NCBI GenBank assembly: GCA_018340805.1
Contig: JACMZG010001911.1
Location: 52,804,673-52,868,672, forward strand
DNA: 64,000 nucleotides
Reading direction: 5' to 3'
Source of the DNA: Microvelia longipes
Taxonomy: Eukaryota; Arthropoda; Insecta; Hemiptera; Veliidae
The notes under the pieces were generated by a model, which saw nothing but the letters and a program-made list of their open reading frames with translations, was not told the DNA's origin and made no database searches. The position numbers and the translations under genes are program-made. The stretch's first letter is position 1; each line of letters starts with the position of its first letter. Below, one piece after another: positions 1-11,319 of the stretch.

Positions 1-169
1 TACGATTCTGGATCTTAACTCTTCTCAATGAAGTTTTTAGAATAAAACATTTTTTAGTCGTCTTATTTACTTGCATTTTAAAATTACAAAAATTTACATC
101 AGTCACATTTTATTTACTTTCATAACATTTTTAACGATTTTACTATAAAGTTTTCACTTTTTCTTATTT
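1..169. other. AT-rich sequence, no feature
   Basis: Low-complexity AT-rich sequence with no coding signal or recognised repeat. Confidence 0.5.
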
Positions 170-1010
170 GAACCGCAGAGAAATGAAAAAAGGAGTGTGT
201 TTCCACCAAAACCCCAAATAGAGATTTCACCTAAAATAAACGTTTAATACCTCTAGACAACTTGGAAAAGTCTGTTGGTGTGTTTGTGTCTGTTATCATC
301 GAGTTGTATTTTACTAATTTCTTTGTATGTACGTGCGCGCTTTTCTTTGTTTGTGTGTGTATGTATTTGTTAGTGTGTGTGTCTGATAACAGATTATAAA
401 ATCGTAGTAATATCGTACTAATTTGTCTGTATGTGTGTGTGTGTGTGTATGTGTGACTGATATTATCCCAGTAGTATTTTACAAATTTGTCTGTAATGTA
501 CGAGTGTGTGTGTATGTGTGAGTGCGTGTGTGTGTCTGTTATCACTGTAGCTTCTAATGTGTCCAAAAGACAAAGTGAAGATATCAGTGTTATGCAAAAG
601 CTTTTTATGTCTCTTGCATTGATGTACCAAGTATTACTCGTTTTACATTTTATTTTCAAGTTTTACATCAATTTGATGTACGACATAAAACTTGGTACAT
701 CAATTTGATGTATTAAGTTTTACCTAGTACATCAATTTAATATACCAAGTTTTAACTTGGTTCATCAATTTGTTGCTGTAGTTGTGCTAGCCAGAATTTT
801 ACAAGGACCTTATTAATGATTTAGCAAAAATTCCAAAACTTTTTAAAAACGTAAAAAAATGGATCGATTAAGTAAAGCACGCATGTAATGTCAGAACAAC
901 AATTGTTAAGTTTCATCAAATTCGGCACGAATGTATGCCTTTATTTAATAAATAATTATATAGTTTCATTTTAATACGGCTGGTTGCTAATATATCTACG
1001 TCGAATACGA
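170..1010 (+). repeat. Decayed family-D repeat with expanded TG-rich tract
   Basis: Family D is a dispersed 0.6-0.9 kb repeat. Its copies share a 5' AAAAGTATTGTG-like start, a TCTGTTATCATCGTAGCTCC block after a TG-rich tract, and a GTAGTTGTGCTATTCGG-like block. Here the TG-rich/TGTTATCA block is present several times between about 270 and 545, which suggests internal tandem expansion. The GTAGTTGTGCTA block is at about 778-789. The apparent reading frames on both strands are low-complexity artefacts of the (TG)n tract. Confidence 0.55.
620..770. repeat. Short tandem array (CATCAATTTGATGTACCAAG-like)
   Basis: About four imperfect copies of a 30-40 bp unit built around the palindrome ACATCAATTTGATGTA, followed by CAAGTTTTA. 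The array lies inside the D-like repeat, between its TG-rich part and its GTAGTTGTGC block. Confidence 0.65.
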
Positions 1011-2610
1011 TGGTATGGAAAACTTTTGAGATACACTGTGCTCGATTTTTCTAATTTTATTTTTATTACTATACTAATAACACTACTAATTTCAGCATTT
1101 TGCGATTTATTCGTATGTGTGCTAAAAACAGTACAACGTAAATAACAAGCTTTTAGCATAATAATAATTCATATTTAATTACTTCACTTAATATACTACT
1201 TTGATTATAATTTATTATTCTTTTAAGTCAAAAGAATTAGATTTTTTTAAAAGATAAAAAAAATTAATGAAAAATATTTTAGTAAAAAAAATACTCAATG
1301 AATTATTAAAATTTTTATCTTCGTGTATAAAATATTCTGAAAATAATCTTAAAAATTATCAAATAATTTATTTATTAATTATTAGGTTTATTAAAGAAAT
1401 CTTAAAGTTAAAAATATTGAAAAGTAAAATAGTAGACTATGTAACCTTGTGTATTAACAAGCGCACAAGTCAATCAAATTAATTTAAAAGCAATAAAATC
1501 GCATTACAATGTTTTATATTAATTTTAAGGGGTGCAATCAATAAAACAATGCTGTAAGTAAGTAAAGGCAGTAAAGTAACATTTTATAGTTGGCGTACGT
1601 AAAGAAATGTAGCGATAAAATTGTTTTTACTGGCATTTTTAAGGCTGTAAAGCCGTCGAAAAATAAATAAATTTATTTGGAATCAGAAGAACAAGCACAA
1701 TCAATGCCCCCATTCCCCCCTTCACTTCCGTCATCCCTAGTAAGCGCAATATTTAGATGAATAATCACAAATATGACTATACTAGTGTTTAATTCTGGAC
1801 TATTCTACTCGGCAGTAATTGCAATGTTTCGGAAATTGCATTTTACGAGCGATAGCTCGATTTGTTAAAAAATCTCTTCTTTTTGGACATAAAAATCTAA
1901 AATTAATAACACGGGTAGTTTCATACAAGAAGATGAAGAAGGTGATGGGGTGGTGGACTTTAATGTCGCCAAAAATGTTCTTTGAAAACAAAAACACTAA
2001 AATTTTTCGTTTCCAAAGTTTTTCCGTGAAAATATTTGTTAAAATTATAAAAGGTTTTAAAAACATGAAGTTTCGGTCACTCCGCGGCTTTGGCGTTTCG
2101 CGCATCAACCGCCACATGGTGTCGGCGCTGGGGGACGCTTTACGGCACCCGCGTCTTCCTGTGCCCACTTTGTGACATCATCATTTCTGACCTATATCAT
2201 TTCGTCATATTTCTAGTCAATATCACTGGTATATTGCCACGATGTAAGCAAATATTTAAGTGTATTAGTATAAAACCTTAATTTTTTACATTATGTTGTA
2301 TACATCAATCAATAAAGCCGATATTTGTGCTGATAATAAAATGTACCTTCGTATTTTTGTTATACTAGTAGTACAAGTAAAAAAATTGTCAGCTTAATCT
2401 ATGAACACTTTATAAAGATGTGTGATTTCCCTAAGTGTTTGTGGGGTCATTATTGTGGTCTAATGGTGTCACACATATTTCTTAGACAAAAAGGCACGGG
2501 ACATCAACAAGTTAATCTTTGTTACAAGGTTTAATTTTGACCCAAGAAAAAAGGGTTCTCGGAAGATGTAGAGGAACGTCTAGGAACATAAATCCGTATC
2601 ATGCAATAGA
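1011..2610. other. AT-rich intergenic sequence with one GC-richer island
   Basis: No exon or element can be supported. A block at about 2060-2165 is GC-richer than its surroundings and is open on both strands (1819-2175 plus, 1800-2168 minus). Neither translation resembles a known family, and two overlapping open frames on opposite strands suggest composition rather than coding. Confidence 0.4.
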
Positions 2611-2619
2611 AGTATATAA

Positions 2620-2659
2620 TATATATAATATATATATATATATTATATATATATTATAT

Positions 2660-2692
<33 letters not shown>
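2620..2692. repeat. (TA)n microsatellite
   Basis: Nearly pure alternating TA with a few AA/TT phase slips. Confidence 0.9.
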
Positions 2693-3288
2693 CATGTAAT
2701 TATTTATTAATAATCAGTGAGTCCCTGAAGCAGATTTTCAATAAAATAAGTACGCTATATAAATAGTCTGAATAAAATAAAATACATAACTCGTTAAAAA
2801 TATAATATTGTTTCACGAAATTCACACACAAATAAATTTAATTCAATATTCATAATAAAATTTAATAAAAGGAATTAAAGTAAATAAAAGCATTCATTCA
2901 TAATTCTTCCTCAAGAGTGGGAAATAGTTAATCTTGACTATTTTCATATTTATAAATTATGTTAATTTAAAATAAATTATCAAAAAAATTACACATTAAA
3001 TGAATGAATATTAAAAGCTAAAATATTTCTAAACATATTTATATCTTATCAGGCAACTAAAATAATTATAACGGTTTTAATTTTTTTGATTGTTCCAGTT
3101 GACGTGATTTTTAACGTAGAAATGCACATTTTTTAACGCTACGCGCGGAATCCCCTAATAGTAGGGTACAAGTGTGAACCAACTATTTTTATAATTGTGT
3201 AAATTCTCCATTTTCATTCATTTTTTAATTAATTTTAATTCTCCTTATTTATATTGCAGATATAAATATTACAGAAATATAAATATAC
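2693..3288. other. AT-rich sequence, no feature
   Basis: Very AT-rich. No coding or repeat signal was recognised. Confidence 0.5.
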
Positions 3289-3289
3289 A

Positions 3290-3903
3290 GGAAAAGTATT
3301 GTGTTTTTTAAAAAATCCAAAATCGGGATTTTACCGGTCTTATCCGTTTTAGGCATTTTAAGACCTCCTGAGTATTTTAAACTAAGTTAGTCGTCTGTAT
3401 TTGTGAGTGTGTGTGTTTTATGTGTCTGTGTGTCTGTTATCATATCTCCTAGTCTATTTACACAAGAAAGTTGAAACTGAACCCAAAAAATAATCTTTAG
3501 GTCTAATTGTGCTATCCGGAAAAATTTTTTATGACGTCATTAACCCGCAATAATGACTCGGAAAAATTTCAAAAATTCATAAGAAGCAGTAAAACTTGTC
3601 AATCGATTTGAGATTTGCGGCAAGCATAAGCCAAGTTTTGTCACATGTTCAGCATTGGTTTAGTTTTTATCGAATCATTTCTATACGTTTTTTTTTAATT
3701 GCAAAAAAATCGGGAAATAAACCCATTGAGCTGAAATTTGGCACAAGCGTATCCCTTTTTACTTAATAAATAAGTATACTACGTTTTGTTTCAATGCGGC
3801 AAGAATATTGATGGTTCTTTTGGATCAAAAAAGTTAAGCAGCATTGAGAGAGGTGCCTAGAGGGGTGACCTGGGAATAAAAAGAATATATTTACTATCTG
3901 AGA
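3290..3903 (+). repeat. Family-D dispersed repeat
   Basis: It begins GAAAAGTATTGTG and continues with a decayed TCCAAAATCGGGATTTTACC block, the TG-rich TGTCTGTTATCA tract, GTTGAAACTG, TGTGCTATCCGGAAAA and ATGACGTCATTAACCC. It ends near AGTTAAGCAGCATTGAG. The same blocks occur in the same order at 59901-60663, 10306-10863 and, reversed, 4515-5412. Confidence 0.8.
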
Positions 3904-4514
3904 TCTCCGAAGACTCCAAAATTTAAAAATATGTCGACATTACATGATCAAAACAGGTTATTTGTAAGATTACAAGCTTACTAGATTTATTTTGATTCAG
4001 CAAACAACATAAGATAAAGAGCTTAAAGGTCCTCGTTTTATTCCAGAAATAATCTTGTATTCGAAAAAAATACTTCATTGTGTATGAAGTAAAGCTTTAT
4101 TAAATATATATTATAAATATTAGCTAGAAACTCCGTATTCATTTTAAAATGCCAAATATGCCTTACAATAAACGCGACACATATGATTTAAATTATGTCA
4201 GTAAAAATGATGTATTATTTAAATTAATTTGTTATTTAAGGATTATTTAAATTAATATATTATTTAAATATTCTTCAGTGCCTTAAAGTTTATTTTAGAA
4301 TTTAAAACTATTTTTAACAGAAGTTATTAAAATTTTTAACGTATGAAAGAAAAGCTTACTTACTCAACAAAATTATTTTCCTTATACATTCTATAACAAA
4401 ATCCTGCGTCAAAGAAGATTGTCGCAGAATAAACCAAAATATGAAGTTTGCAGAGTTTGGTGCCATCCGCATGTTGAATATTTTATTTACTATACTCTTC
4501 ATTTATTTATATAT
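3904..4514. other. AT-rich sequence, no feature
   Basis: No supported gene. ATTATTTAAATTAAT-like words recur around 4210-4270. Confidence 0.4.
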
Positions 4515-5412
4515 TTTTTCCTCACCTACTACAGTAGGTATATAGGAAAAGTATCGCGCTCACACAAAAAATTAGAAACCAAGCTTTTATCATCATAATG
4601 CATTCGTTTAGACATCTTCATGACGTTTATCATCCTCTCTGTTTGTTTATGTGTGTGTTTATGTTTGTGTGTCGCTACGCTCATCCTTCCAGGTTTGGAC
4701 TCGCTTCGCTCGTCCTCAGAATATACAAGTCGTTAAATTTTATCTTGCGACACGTCTTTGAACTCGCTTGGCTCGTTCTCAGATAGTAAACACATTCTTT
4801 TCATTCCCAATTGTCATTCATCCAGGTACTGACCACACTCAATGCTGCTTAACTTTTATAATCCACCAAAAATCATGGATATACTTCTTGTATAAAAACT
4901 AAACTTAGTACACTTATTTATTTCGTCAAGGGATACACTTGTACTAAATTTCAGATAATTTTCCGATTTTTTAAAAAACGTATAGAAATCATTCGATAAA
5001 AATTGAACTAATGCTGATAATGTGATAAAACTAAGCACATATGTTCGTCTTAGGTATGGCTACATGCAAGCTAAATTTCAATCAGATAGCATAATATTTC
5101 AGCAGAAATTATTGTTGGTTATGACGTCATTACCCTCCAATGACGTCATAAAAATATATATTTTTATTTGATATTTTTTTTTTTATTTTTTTGATTTTAT
5201 TTAGATATTTTATTTGATGATTTTTGTACAAAGTTTCAACTCTCTATCATAAATAACACTGGGAGCTACGATGATAACACACACACCATACAGACAGACA
5301 ACTTTGTGAAACCACTCAGGAGGCCTTATAAACACCTAAAGCGGATAATTCCGGTGACATCCCCGTTTCGGTTTTTCTTTGCAATCACAATTCTTTTCCT
5401 ATATACCTAAGG
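4515..5412 (-). repeat. Family-D dispersed repeat, long copy
   Basis: This is the fullest copy seen, on the minus strand. It carries CTCACCTACTACAGTAGG and AGGTATATAGGAAAAG at its left edge and a related CTTTTCCTATATACCT at the right edge, so its ends are weakly inverted. Inside are GACGAGCGAAGCGAGTCC (complement of about 4696-4713), AGTTAAGCAGCATTGAG and the TG-rich TGTTATCATCGTAGCTCC tract. Open frames here are not coding. Confidence 0.8.
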
Positions 5413-6160
5413 TATGAATAAGAAAATGTAATGGCCATGTAAATGCAATGTTTTAGCGAAAGTGTTAGATTAAAAGTTATCTTTGAAAATATATACTGTT
5501 TATTTCAGGAATAATTAATTATAAATAAAATTTTGCTTAAATCAGTCAAAAACTAGCGTTTTACAGCCAAACATTCAAATAGACAAATGGTATGGTACAA
5601 TAATAAAATATGCTAACATGCATTTTAAGTTTTAATTTTAATTAAAAACGTATATTTATTAATTCTTCTTCAAGATGGAAATAAATGAATTAATAAAATA
5701 GGCGGCCAAATATGAGCACAGATATTTTGAAAACCTTCGTAAACACAAAAACTTAGTTTATGTATTTGCAGTGCATGTTTTAACTTAAAATCCTTGAATT
5801 GATAGAAAAGCTTTTAGTTGAATGTAAAAGTTCTAGTAAAACATATTGGCAATAAAGTTACTTCGCGTGTTATAAACAGGATTTGGGAAACTACAGTGTT
5901 ATAGTTTTGCTTTTAACTATTTTTCTTTATTTTATGGATAGAGCTGTTATCAATTTATTTGGGACATTGCCAGGAATACTTGGTTTAAATACAATAGTTT
6001 TTTTTATTTATGGTCTACTATGCGAGTAAGTGCAGATTATAGTCTTGTATATCAGTTTGTTTAAGTTTTATACACTGTTGATATATATAAAACGGAATAA
6101 AATACCTCAATGTAAATTAGCCGCACATGAAACATATTATTATTAAATTTCAACGTTAAA
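5413..6160. other. AT-rich sequence, no feature
   Basis: No coding or repeat signal recognised. Confidence 0.4.
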
Positions 6161-6283
6161 TGTCGAAAAGATGAAAAAGTTAACTTAATAAACTGTCGGC
6201 AGAATGAAAAGGTAAGTTAATAAACTGTCGACAAGATCAAAAGTTTTAGTCATGAACTGTCGGCAGGCCAAGAAAACAGTTAA
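6161..6283. repeat. 32-33 bp tandem repeat, about 4 units
   Basis: Units start at 6161, 6194, 6226 and 6258. Each begins TGTCG followed by an AAGATGAAAAAGTTAA-like segment, and they are imperfect. Confidence 0.7.
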
Positions 6284-6399
6284 AGGAAACCTGAAGTAAG
6301 CCATTAGTTTATAGGGTGGCATATATTCATATTCTATCCATAACACTCGGAATCGGGAAGTTCGGATTAAGATAATTTGAATATCACTTCATTTTTTAT

Positions 6400-6590
6400 A
6401 AAAGTGAAAAAAATCCGAAACCGGGATGACACTGGAATTATCCGTTTTAGGTGTTTTAAGACCTCCTGTGTGGTTTTTCAAAGTTGTCTCACTGTATGTG
6501 TGTGTGTGGCTGTTATCATCGTAGCTCCTAAATGTTATTCATGATGTCATAAATAAAAATAATAGGCTTCATAACCTCCCCATGATCTCG

Positions 6591-6595
<5 letters not shown>
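6400..6595 (+). repeat. Family-D fragment
   Basis: This is a 5' fragment of family D: ATCCGAAACCGGGATGACAC, TTATCCGTTTTAGGTG and CTGTTATCATCGTAGCTCC. It is truncated just before a (TA)n array. Confidence 0.8.

Positions 6596-6650
<55 letters not shown>
6596..6650. repeat. (TA)n microsatellite
   Basis: Alternating TA tract between a D fragment and unique sequence. Confidence 0.9.
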
Positions 6651-6653
<3 letters not shown>

Positions 6654-6897
6654 GCTTGACAGGAAGTCAAGCATAATCGCTCCCTCTTTTTCCGTCTACA
6701 TCCTTTAAGGTAAGAAACACTTCATAAGCGTAATTGTTTGAGAGAAATTACTTTTCTAATGGATTTCTGAGGTAAAGTAATGAGCAGCTGTGAACAAATT
6801 ATAAGTTTTAAAGTCAAAAAGGATCATTGCTGTTTGGAAAACTGCATAATATAGTGTTAGGACACCCTTCAGGAGCCAATTCTCTCACGTACCATTC
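6651..6897. other. Unique-looking sequence, no feature
   Basis: No coding or repeat signal recognised. Confidence 0.4.
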
Positions 6898-7021
6898 CTT
6901 TTAGCGATTTCCTTTGGGAAAATTCGCTAATGGGATAGGCGTCATGGCGGAATTCGAACCTCGGACCACGACACAAATCCGTTTCAGAGGTCCCTAATGC
7001 CGAAAAAAAATGTTCGCGAGA

Positions 7022-7070
7022 CTTTATATATTATATATATAATTATATATATATAATATTATATATATAT

Positions 7071-7115
<45 letters not shown>

Positions 7116-7119
7116 GATA

Positions 7120-7191
<72 letters not shown>

Positions 7192-7202
7192 TATATATAT
7201 TG
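7022..7202. repeat. (TA)n microsatellite inside family P
   Basis: Long alternating TA tract. The open frames made of Tyr and Ile only are artefacts. Confidence 0.95.
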
Positions 7203-7426
7203 TATTTCTAGACACTTCTTGTAACACTCTATCTTTCGAACGGAATAATTTTTAACCATACTTGGTACAAAAATCAACCTTGGGGAGGACACGAACCCTA
7301 TTGAAAACCAGGTTTTTGTGACGTCATTAACCCGGTTTGCTGAGTCAGCGAAATTTAAAAAAAAAACAGCAAAATCAGGGTTAATATTTTTTTGCCGCGA
7401 AAAAGGTAATATTTATGTTTTTGAAC

Positions 7427-8100
7427 GCTGAATCGAATGAAACCGGTCCGAATTCGATACGACCACTCTAAGTGACCAAAAATCGAAAAACCATTGTTAA
7501 TTACCAAAAAACCAAATTTAGGTCGATAAAAAATAATTTCGAGTAGGGTGTCGTTTTCTATGTAATTTTGGGCGCTGAATCGAATGAAACCGGTCCGACG
7601 TCGATACGACCACTTTAAGTTACCAAAAAGTCGAAAAAACCACAAAATTATAGAAAACCAACATTACGGTCGTTAAAAATTAAATTTCGAGTAGGGTGTC
7701 GTTTTCAATGTTTTTTGGGCCTCTGAGTTGAATGGCAGTGGTCCGGATTCATACGACACTCAAACTCAGAGTACCTGGGTTCACATCCTGGAAGGGTCAT
7801 AATTTTTTATCGTTTTTTTTTTTACTTAATATAAGTTTACAACTAGAAAATAATTCTGGCGCGGTGGTCCGCATGTCGGGCGAATTTCCTTTGGATGCGA
7901 GCTCTCAAACCCAGAGTACCTGGGTTCAAATCCTAGTAGGACAATAATTTTTTATCGTTTTTTACCTAATATATTTTACAACTAAAAATAATTCTGGCGC
8001 GGTGGTCCGCATGTCGGGCGAATTTCCTTTGGAATGCGTGTTTCGGTGCTTTTACATTATATAAGTTTACAACTAGTAAATAAATACTTCCGGCGGTGGT
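7427..8100 (+). repeat. Tandem tRNA-like modules (A-box/B-box units)
   Basis: Successive modules start near 7427, 7574, 7721, 7857, 7995 and 8091, spaced 96-148 bp apart. Units read (C)GCTGAATCGAATGAAACC, CTGAGTTGAATGGCAGTGG or CTGGCGCGGTGGTCCGC. The third and fourth also carry RNA polymerase III B-box matches, GGTTCACATCC at 7778-7788 and GGTTCAAATCC at 7923-7933. These lie about 45 and 66 bp after A-box-like TGGCAGTGG or TGGCGCGGTGG. The longer spacing suits a class II (Leu/Ser-type) tRNA with a long variable arm. The units look like degenerate tRNA-derived SINE heads in tandem, not functional tRNAs: the acceptor stems do not close. Confidence 0.55.
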
Positions 8101-8690
8101 CCGCTGTCGGGCGAATTTCATTTAGAATGCGTGTTTCCGTGCTAAACAACCCATTTCTTGCTTATGCAAGAACCATGCCCATTGCGTGGTTCCGGTTCAT
8201 GCTTTAGAACCTAAGCAGTTACTCAATTGTCAAGCACTGCTCGTAACTCATTTTGTCTGTATTTTCCAAAGGAAAATGCGCTAAAACCTTTAAAGATAAC
8301 CGACTAAGCTTAAAGATAAGTAACTAATCTTTAAACTAGTGAATAATAGTGCGTACTTTTAATTTTAGAGGCATAGTTTTGTACAACAACTGGATGATAT
8401 GCGCATTTCCTTTGGAAAATACAGACAAATGAGTTACGAGCAGTGCTTGACAATTGAGTAACTGCTTAGGTTCTAAAGCATGAACCGAACCACGCAATGG
8501 GCATGGTTCTTGCATAAGCAAGAAAATGGTTGTTTAGCACGGAACACGCATTCTAAATGAAATTCGCCCGACAGCGGACCACCGCCCCGGAATTATTTAT
8601 TTACTAGTTGTAAACTATTAATAAAAAGCACCGAAACACGCATTCAAAGGAAATTCGCCCGACATGCGGACCACCGCGCAGAATTATTTT
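7985..8690. repeat. Long palindrome, about 290 bp arms
   Basis: The left arm (7985-8281) and right arm (8401-8690) are near-perfect reverse complements around a 120 bp spacer. Both contain GTCGGGCGAATTTC, AATGCGTGTTTCCGTGC, TTGCTTATGCAAGAACC and AGCACTGCTCGTAACTCA. Copies occur at 28556-29260 and 43087-43792, and a very decayed one at about 60675-61125. It is fold-back-like, and no target-site duplication was identified. Confidence 0.9.
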
Positions 8691-8699
8691 AAACATCCA

Positions 8700-8934
8700 G
8701 TCTATGATTTTGATGAAATTTCTACAGGGACATAGATAATTTTTTTTTTTTTTTTTTAAATAATATATCCTTTTATTTTCAGATAAAAACAAATTAAAAC
8801 AGATTATCAATACAAAATCAAATTTATGTATTTTATGTCATAACATTGAGTATTCACCACATTAAGGCATTAGCCTTGTGCTGTGGTGAACAGTCTATAG
8901 TCTGCCTTTATATCTAATAAACATATTACATACA
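8700..8934. other. AT-rich sequence, no feature
   Basis: A poly-T tract lies near 8740-8757. No coding signal was seen. Confidence 0.4.
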
Positions 8935-8999
8935 TATATATACACATACATACACACAATAACATATACATATATAATATATATATATAATATATATTA

Positions 9000-9040
<41 letters not shown>

Positions 9041-9238
9041 TAACTATACACACAACACATATATATACATACACACACATACAATATATGTATATACATA
9101 CACACATACACACACATATACATATATATACACATATACACACACACATACATATCATCATACATACATTTATATATCTTATATATACACACCTTGTGTG
9201 TATATAATATGCCTACATATACACATAATAAATAATAC
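8935..9238. repeat. Mixed (TA)n/(CA)n microsatellite
   Basis: Interleaved TA, CA and ATAC runs. The Tyr/Ile/Cys/Val-rich open frame here is an artefact. Confidence 0.9.
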
Positions 9239-10305
9239 ATACACCATTAAAACACATAATAAAAAAAGTAACACATTAAAAACCTTTCTCAAAATAGGTC
9301 GAGAGGTTTAGAGGTAAGTTCTAGGTACAAAGCAAACAAGTTAATATTTTTATTAATATATTATTTGTATAATACGGGTCTAAATCAAGTTATCCGTGCT
9401 TGATGGTAGGACTATCCTCATATTGATTTTATTTTAAAATATTATAATTTACGTCATTATTTGGTCACCACTCAAACTTTTATTGTAGAATTTGAAGGAT
9501 GGCTTTTTCCCGAGTTAAAAAACGATTTAAAAGGGCCTATCAAAATATAGATATACCGACCTGTTTTTTGCTACATAAAACCCCCATTTTGACTTGGAAA
9601 TCTGTTATTTATTTAGGATCTCATGAGAGAGGTCACCCCCTCCCTTTCAGAAAGGGGGGTAAGGGGCTCCAAGGCAATCACCTAAAAAACTGTTTGAATT
9701 TTACCCTCTTTACTACATCCATACTGTATATTTTTACTACTTCTACTATGTATGACCTTTTTATTTTTTTTAAACTCCTAATCAAAAAATCTCGGAAAAC
9801 TCTGGTTTTTTCTAAATGTAAATATTGTCACATCTCTAAGAGGTTTGGAAATTTTCAAAAAGGCGCTTTTTATCTAACACACTAACACCTTTTAAAAGGT
9901 TTTCAAGCTTAACTTAGCTCCAACTAGTCAAACAATAACCCTACTTGGGCTTAAAAGCAAAGCTTTCAATGCTTAAATATTTAAACTTAGTTTTAAACAA
10001 ATTGATTTTAACTTCTTGAATAAGTTTACTAAAGCATTGTTAATACGATATTGTTTGCGTTTGAAAAGTTTACATTCTGATAAATTCCTTACTTGAACTA
10101 ATTATATTAGGTAAAATTAAATACTTTACAAACAATTGGTGTGTTAAGGAAAAACGAGGAAGAGTGCGTTAAAGGAGAAGTGAACCTATAATATTGTTTA
10201 TCGATCCATTTCAAATAATCAATTCCACTAGAAAAAGCGTACCTTGTATTGTAACTAAAAACACAAGAACCTAAACATCCTAAACGCCAACCGTTCTTTC
10301 ATCCC
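9239..10305. other. AT-rich sequence with an unsupported open frame
   Basis: A 128-codon plus-strand frame (9499-9885) starts MAFSRVKKRF. It shows no domain, and its composition matches the flanks. It is not called as a gene. Confidence 0.35.
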
Positions 10306-10863
10306 AAAAAAATCCGAAACCGGGATGACATCTAAATTATCCGTTTCAGGTGTTTTTAAGGCCTCCTGAGTTTTCACAAAGTTATCTGTCTGTATGTGTG
10401 TGTGTCTGTTATCATCGTAGCTCCTAGTGTATTTATGCTTAAGTGATGAAACTTTGTACAGTTATCAATCTATTGCTGTAGTTTGTGCTATTCGGAAAAT
10501 ATTTGTTATGACGTTAATAACTACGATAATTACTCAGCAAATATAAAGAAAAATCATAAAACGTGGAAAAATGATGCGATGTAAAAAATTGGAGAATTTT
10601 TGAATTCAGTTGAAATTTGGTACAAGTGTACCCTTTGACGTAATAAATAAGTTACCAAGTTTGTTAATCAAGTCTATCTATTTTTGGTGGATCATTAAGG
10701 TAACTGACGAGCGATGCGAGTCCAAAGACGTGTCACCGTATAAATTTAACGAATTGTATTTCTCTTCGGACTCGAAGTGAGTTCGAAGCTTGGAGGATGA
10801 GCATAGCGAATCAGATGTACTGTGGAAAAGTTCCGAAGGTACCCCGTACCCGATTTTTTTTAT
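10306..10863 (+). repeat. Family-D dispersed repeat
   Basis: It contains ATCCGAAACCGGGATGACAT, TGTTATCATCGTAGCTCC, GTTTGTGCTATTCGGAAAA, a CGAGCGATGCGAGTCCAAAG motif at about 10707-10726, GGATGAGCATAGCGAATC and the 3' end GGTACCCCGTACCCGATTTT. Confidence 0.85.
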
Positions 10864-10981
10864 TTATTTAGCAGGGTATTTTAACTTTTCTTTTTGACTT
10901 TGCAAGGCAGAACGCTGCTGCTACATTTACTTTTCTATTCCGAAAGTTCTGAGTAGGCATATTACTAAAAATTTAAGAGAT

Positions 10982-11075
10982 AGTATAAGAATAAATTCAT
11001 GTTAAGATTCTATTTATAAATTTTGGGCAGTATAAGAATAAATTCATGTTAAGATTCTATTTATAAATTTTGGGC
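10982..11075. repeat. 47 bp direct duplication
   Basis: Two adjacent identical-looking units (10982-11028, 11029-11075), each beginning AGTATAAGAATAAATTC. The second overlaps the left arm of the next fold-back element. Confidence 0.85.
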
Positions 11076-11300
11076 ACTACAGAGGAATGAATTAATACTT
11101 CTTCATTTCTTTAAATATATTTCGTCCTCTTTCTCAGGACATCTTCATGTAGAATCTTATTTAAAATAAGATTGTATTTGTATTTAAATAAGACTGTACA
11201 TGAATATGTCCTGAGAGAAAAGGAGACGAAATATAGTTTTAAATGAAATGAAGAAGTACACTATTCATTCTCTATAGTGCCAAAATTTATAAATAGAATA
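11053..11300. mobile_element. Fold-back/MITE-like inverted repeat
   Basis: A 248 bp inverted repeat with about 110 bp arms. The outer ends are ATTCTATTTATAAATTTTGG and its complement, and the inner parts pair CGTCCTCTTTCTCAGGACAT with its decayed complement. Both arms include AATACTTCTTCATTTC-like sequence. There is no coding capacity. It looks like a non-autonomous DNA element, but no clear target-site duplication was found because the left edge lies in a local duplication. Confidence 0.7.
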
Positions 11301-11319
11301 AAATAAGGACCCAGAATAC

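Larger units (their letters stand above)
6898..8690 (-). repeat. Family-P composite repeat (tRNA-like array plus palindrome)
   Basis: This 1.8 kb block is an inverted copy of 28556-30300 and 43087-44830. In minus-strand order it contains a 0.7 kb palindrome (8690-7985), a run of tRNA-like modules (about 8000-7427), a block with TGACGTCATTAACCC, a (TA)n array (7202-7022), and a terminal block with a B-box-like GAGGTTCGAATTCCGCC (about 6950). The shared order in both orientations marks it as one mobile or amplified unit. No protein-coding potential was seen. Confidence 0.8.

Noticed and set aside
1800..2175. Overlapping 118-122 codon frames on both strands
   Set aside because: No domain, both strands open at once, and no splice or promoter context. 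Likely compositional.
6900..7010. tRNA gene around the B-box-like GAGGTTCGAATTCCGCC
   Set aside because: Only the T-arm side is present, and it is repeated in every family-P copy.
7024..7292. Ile/Tyr-repeat open frames (also at 8926, 25081, 30038 and 50522-50784)
   Set aside because: Pure translation of (TA)n, (CA)n or (TG)n microsatellites.
7850..7945. Functional tRNA-Leu/Ser gene
   Set aside because: A and B boxes are present, but the acceptor and anticodon stems do not form. It is part of a tandem repeat family.
9499..9885. 128-codon plus-strand frame
   Set aside because: No recognisable family, composition like the flanks, and no supporting signals.
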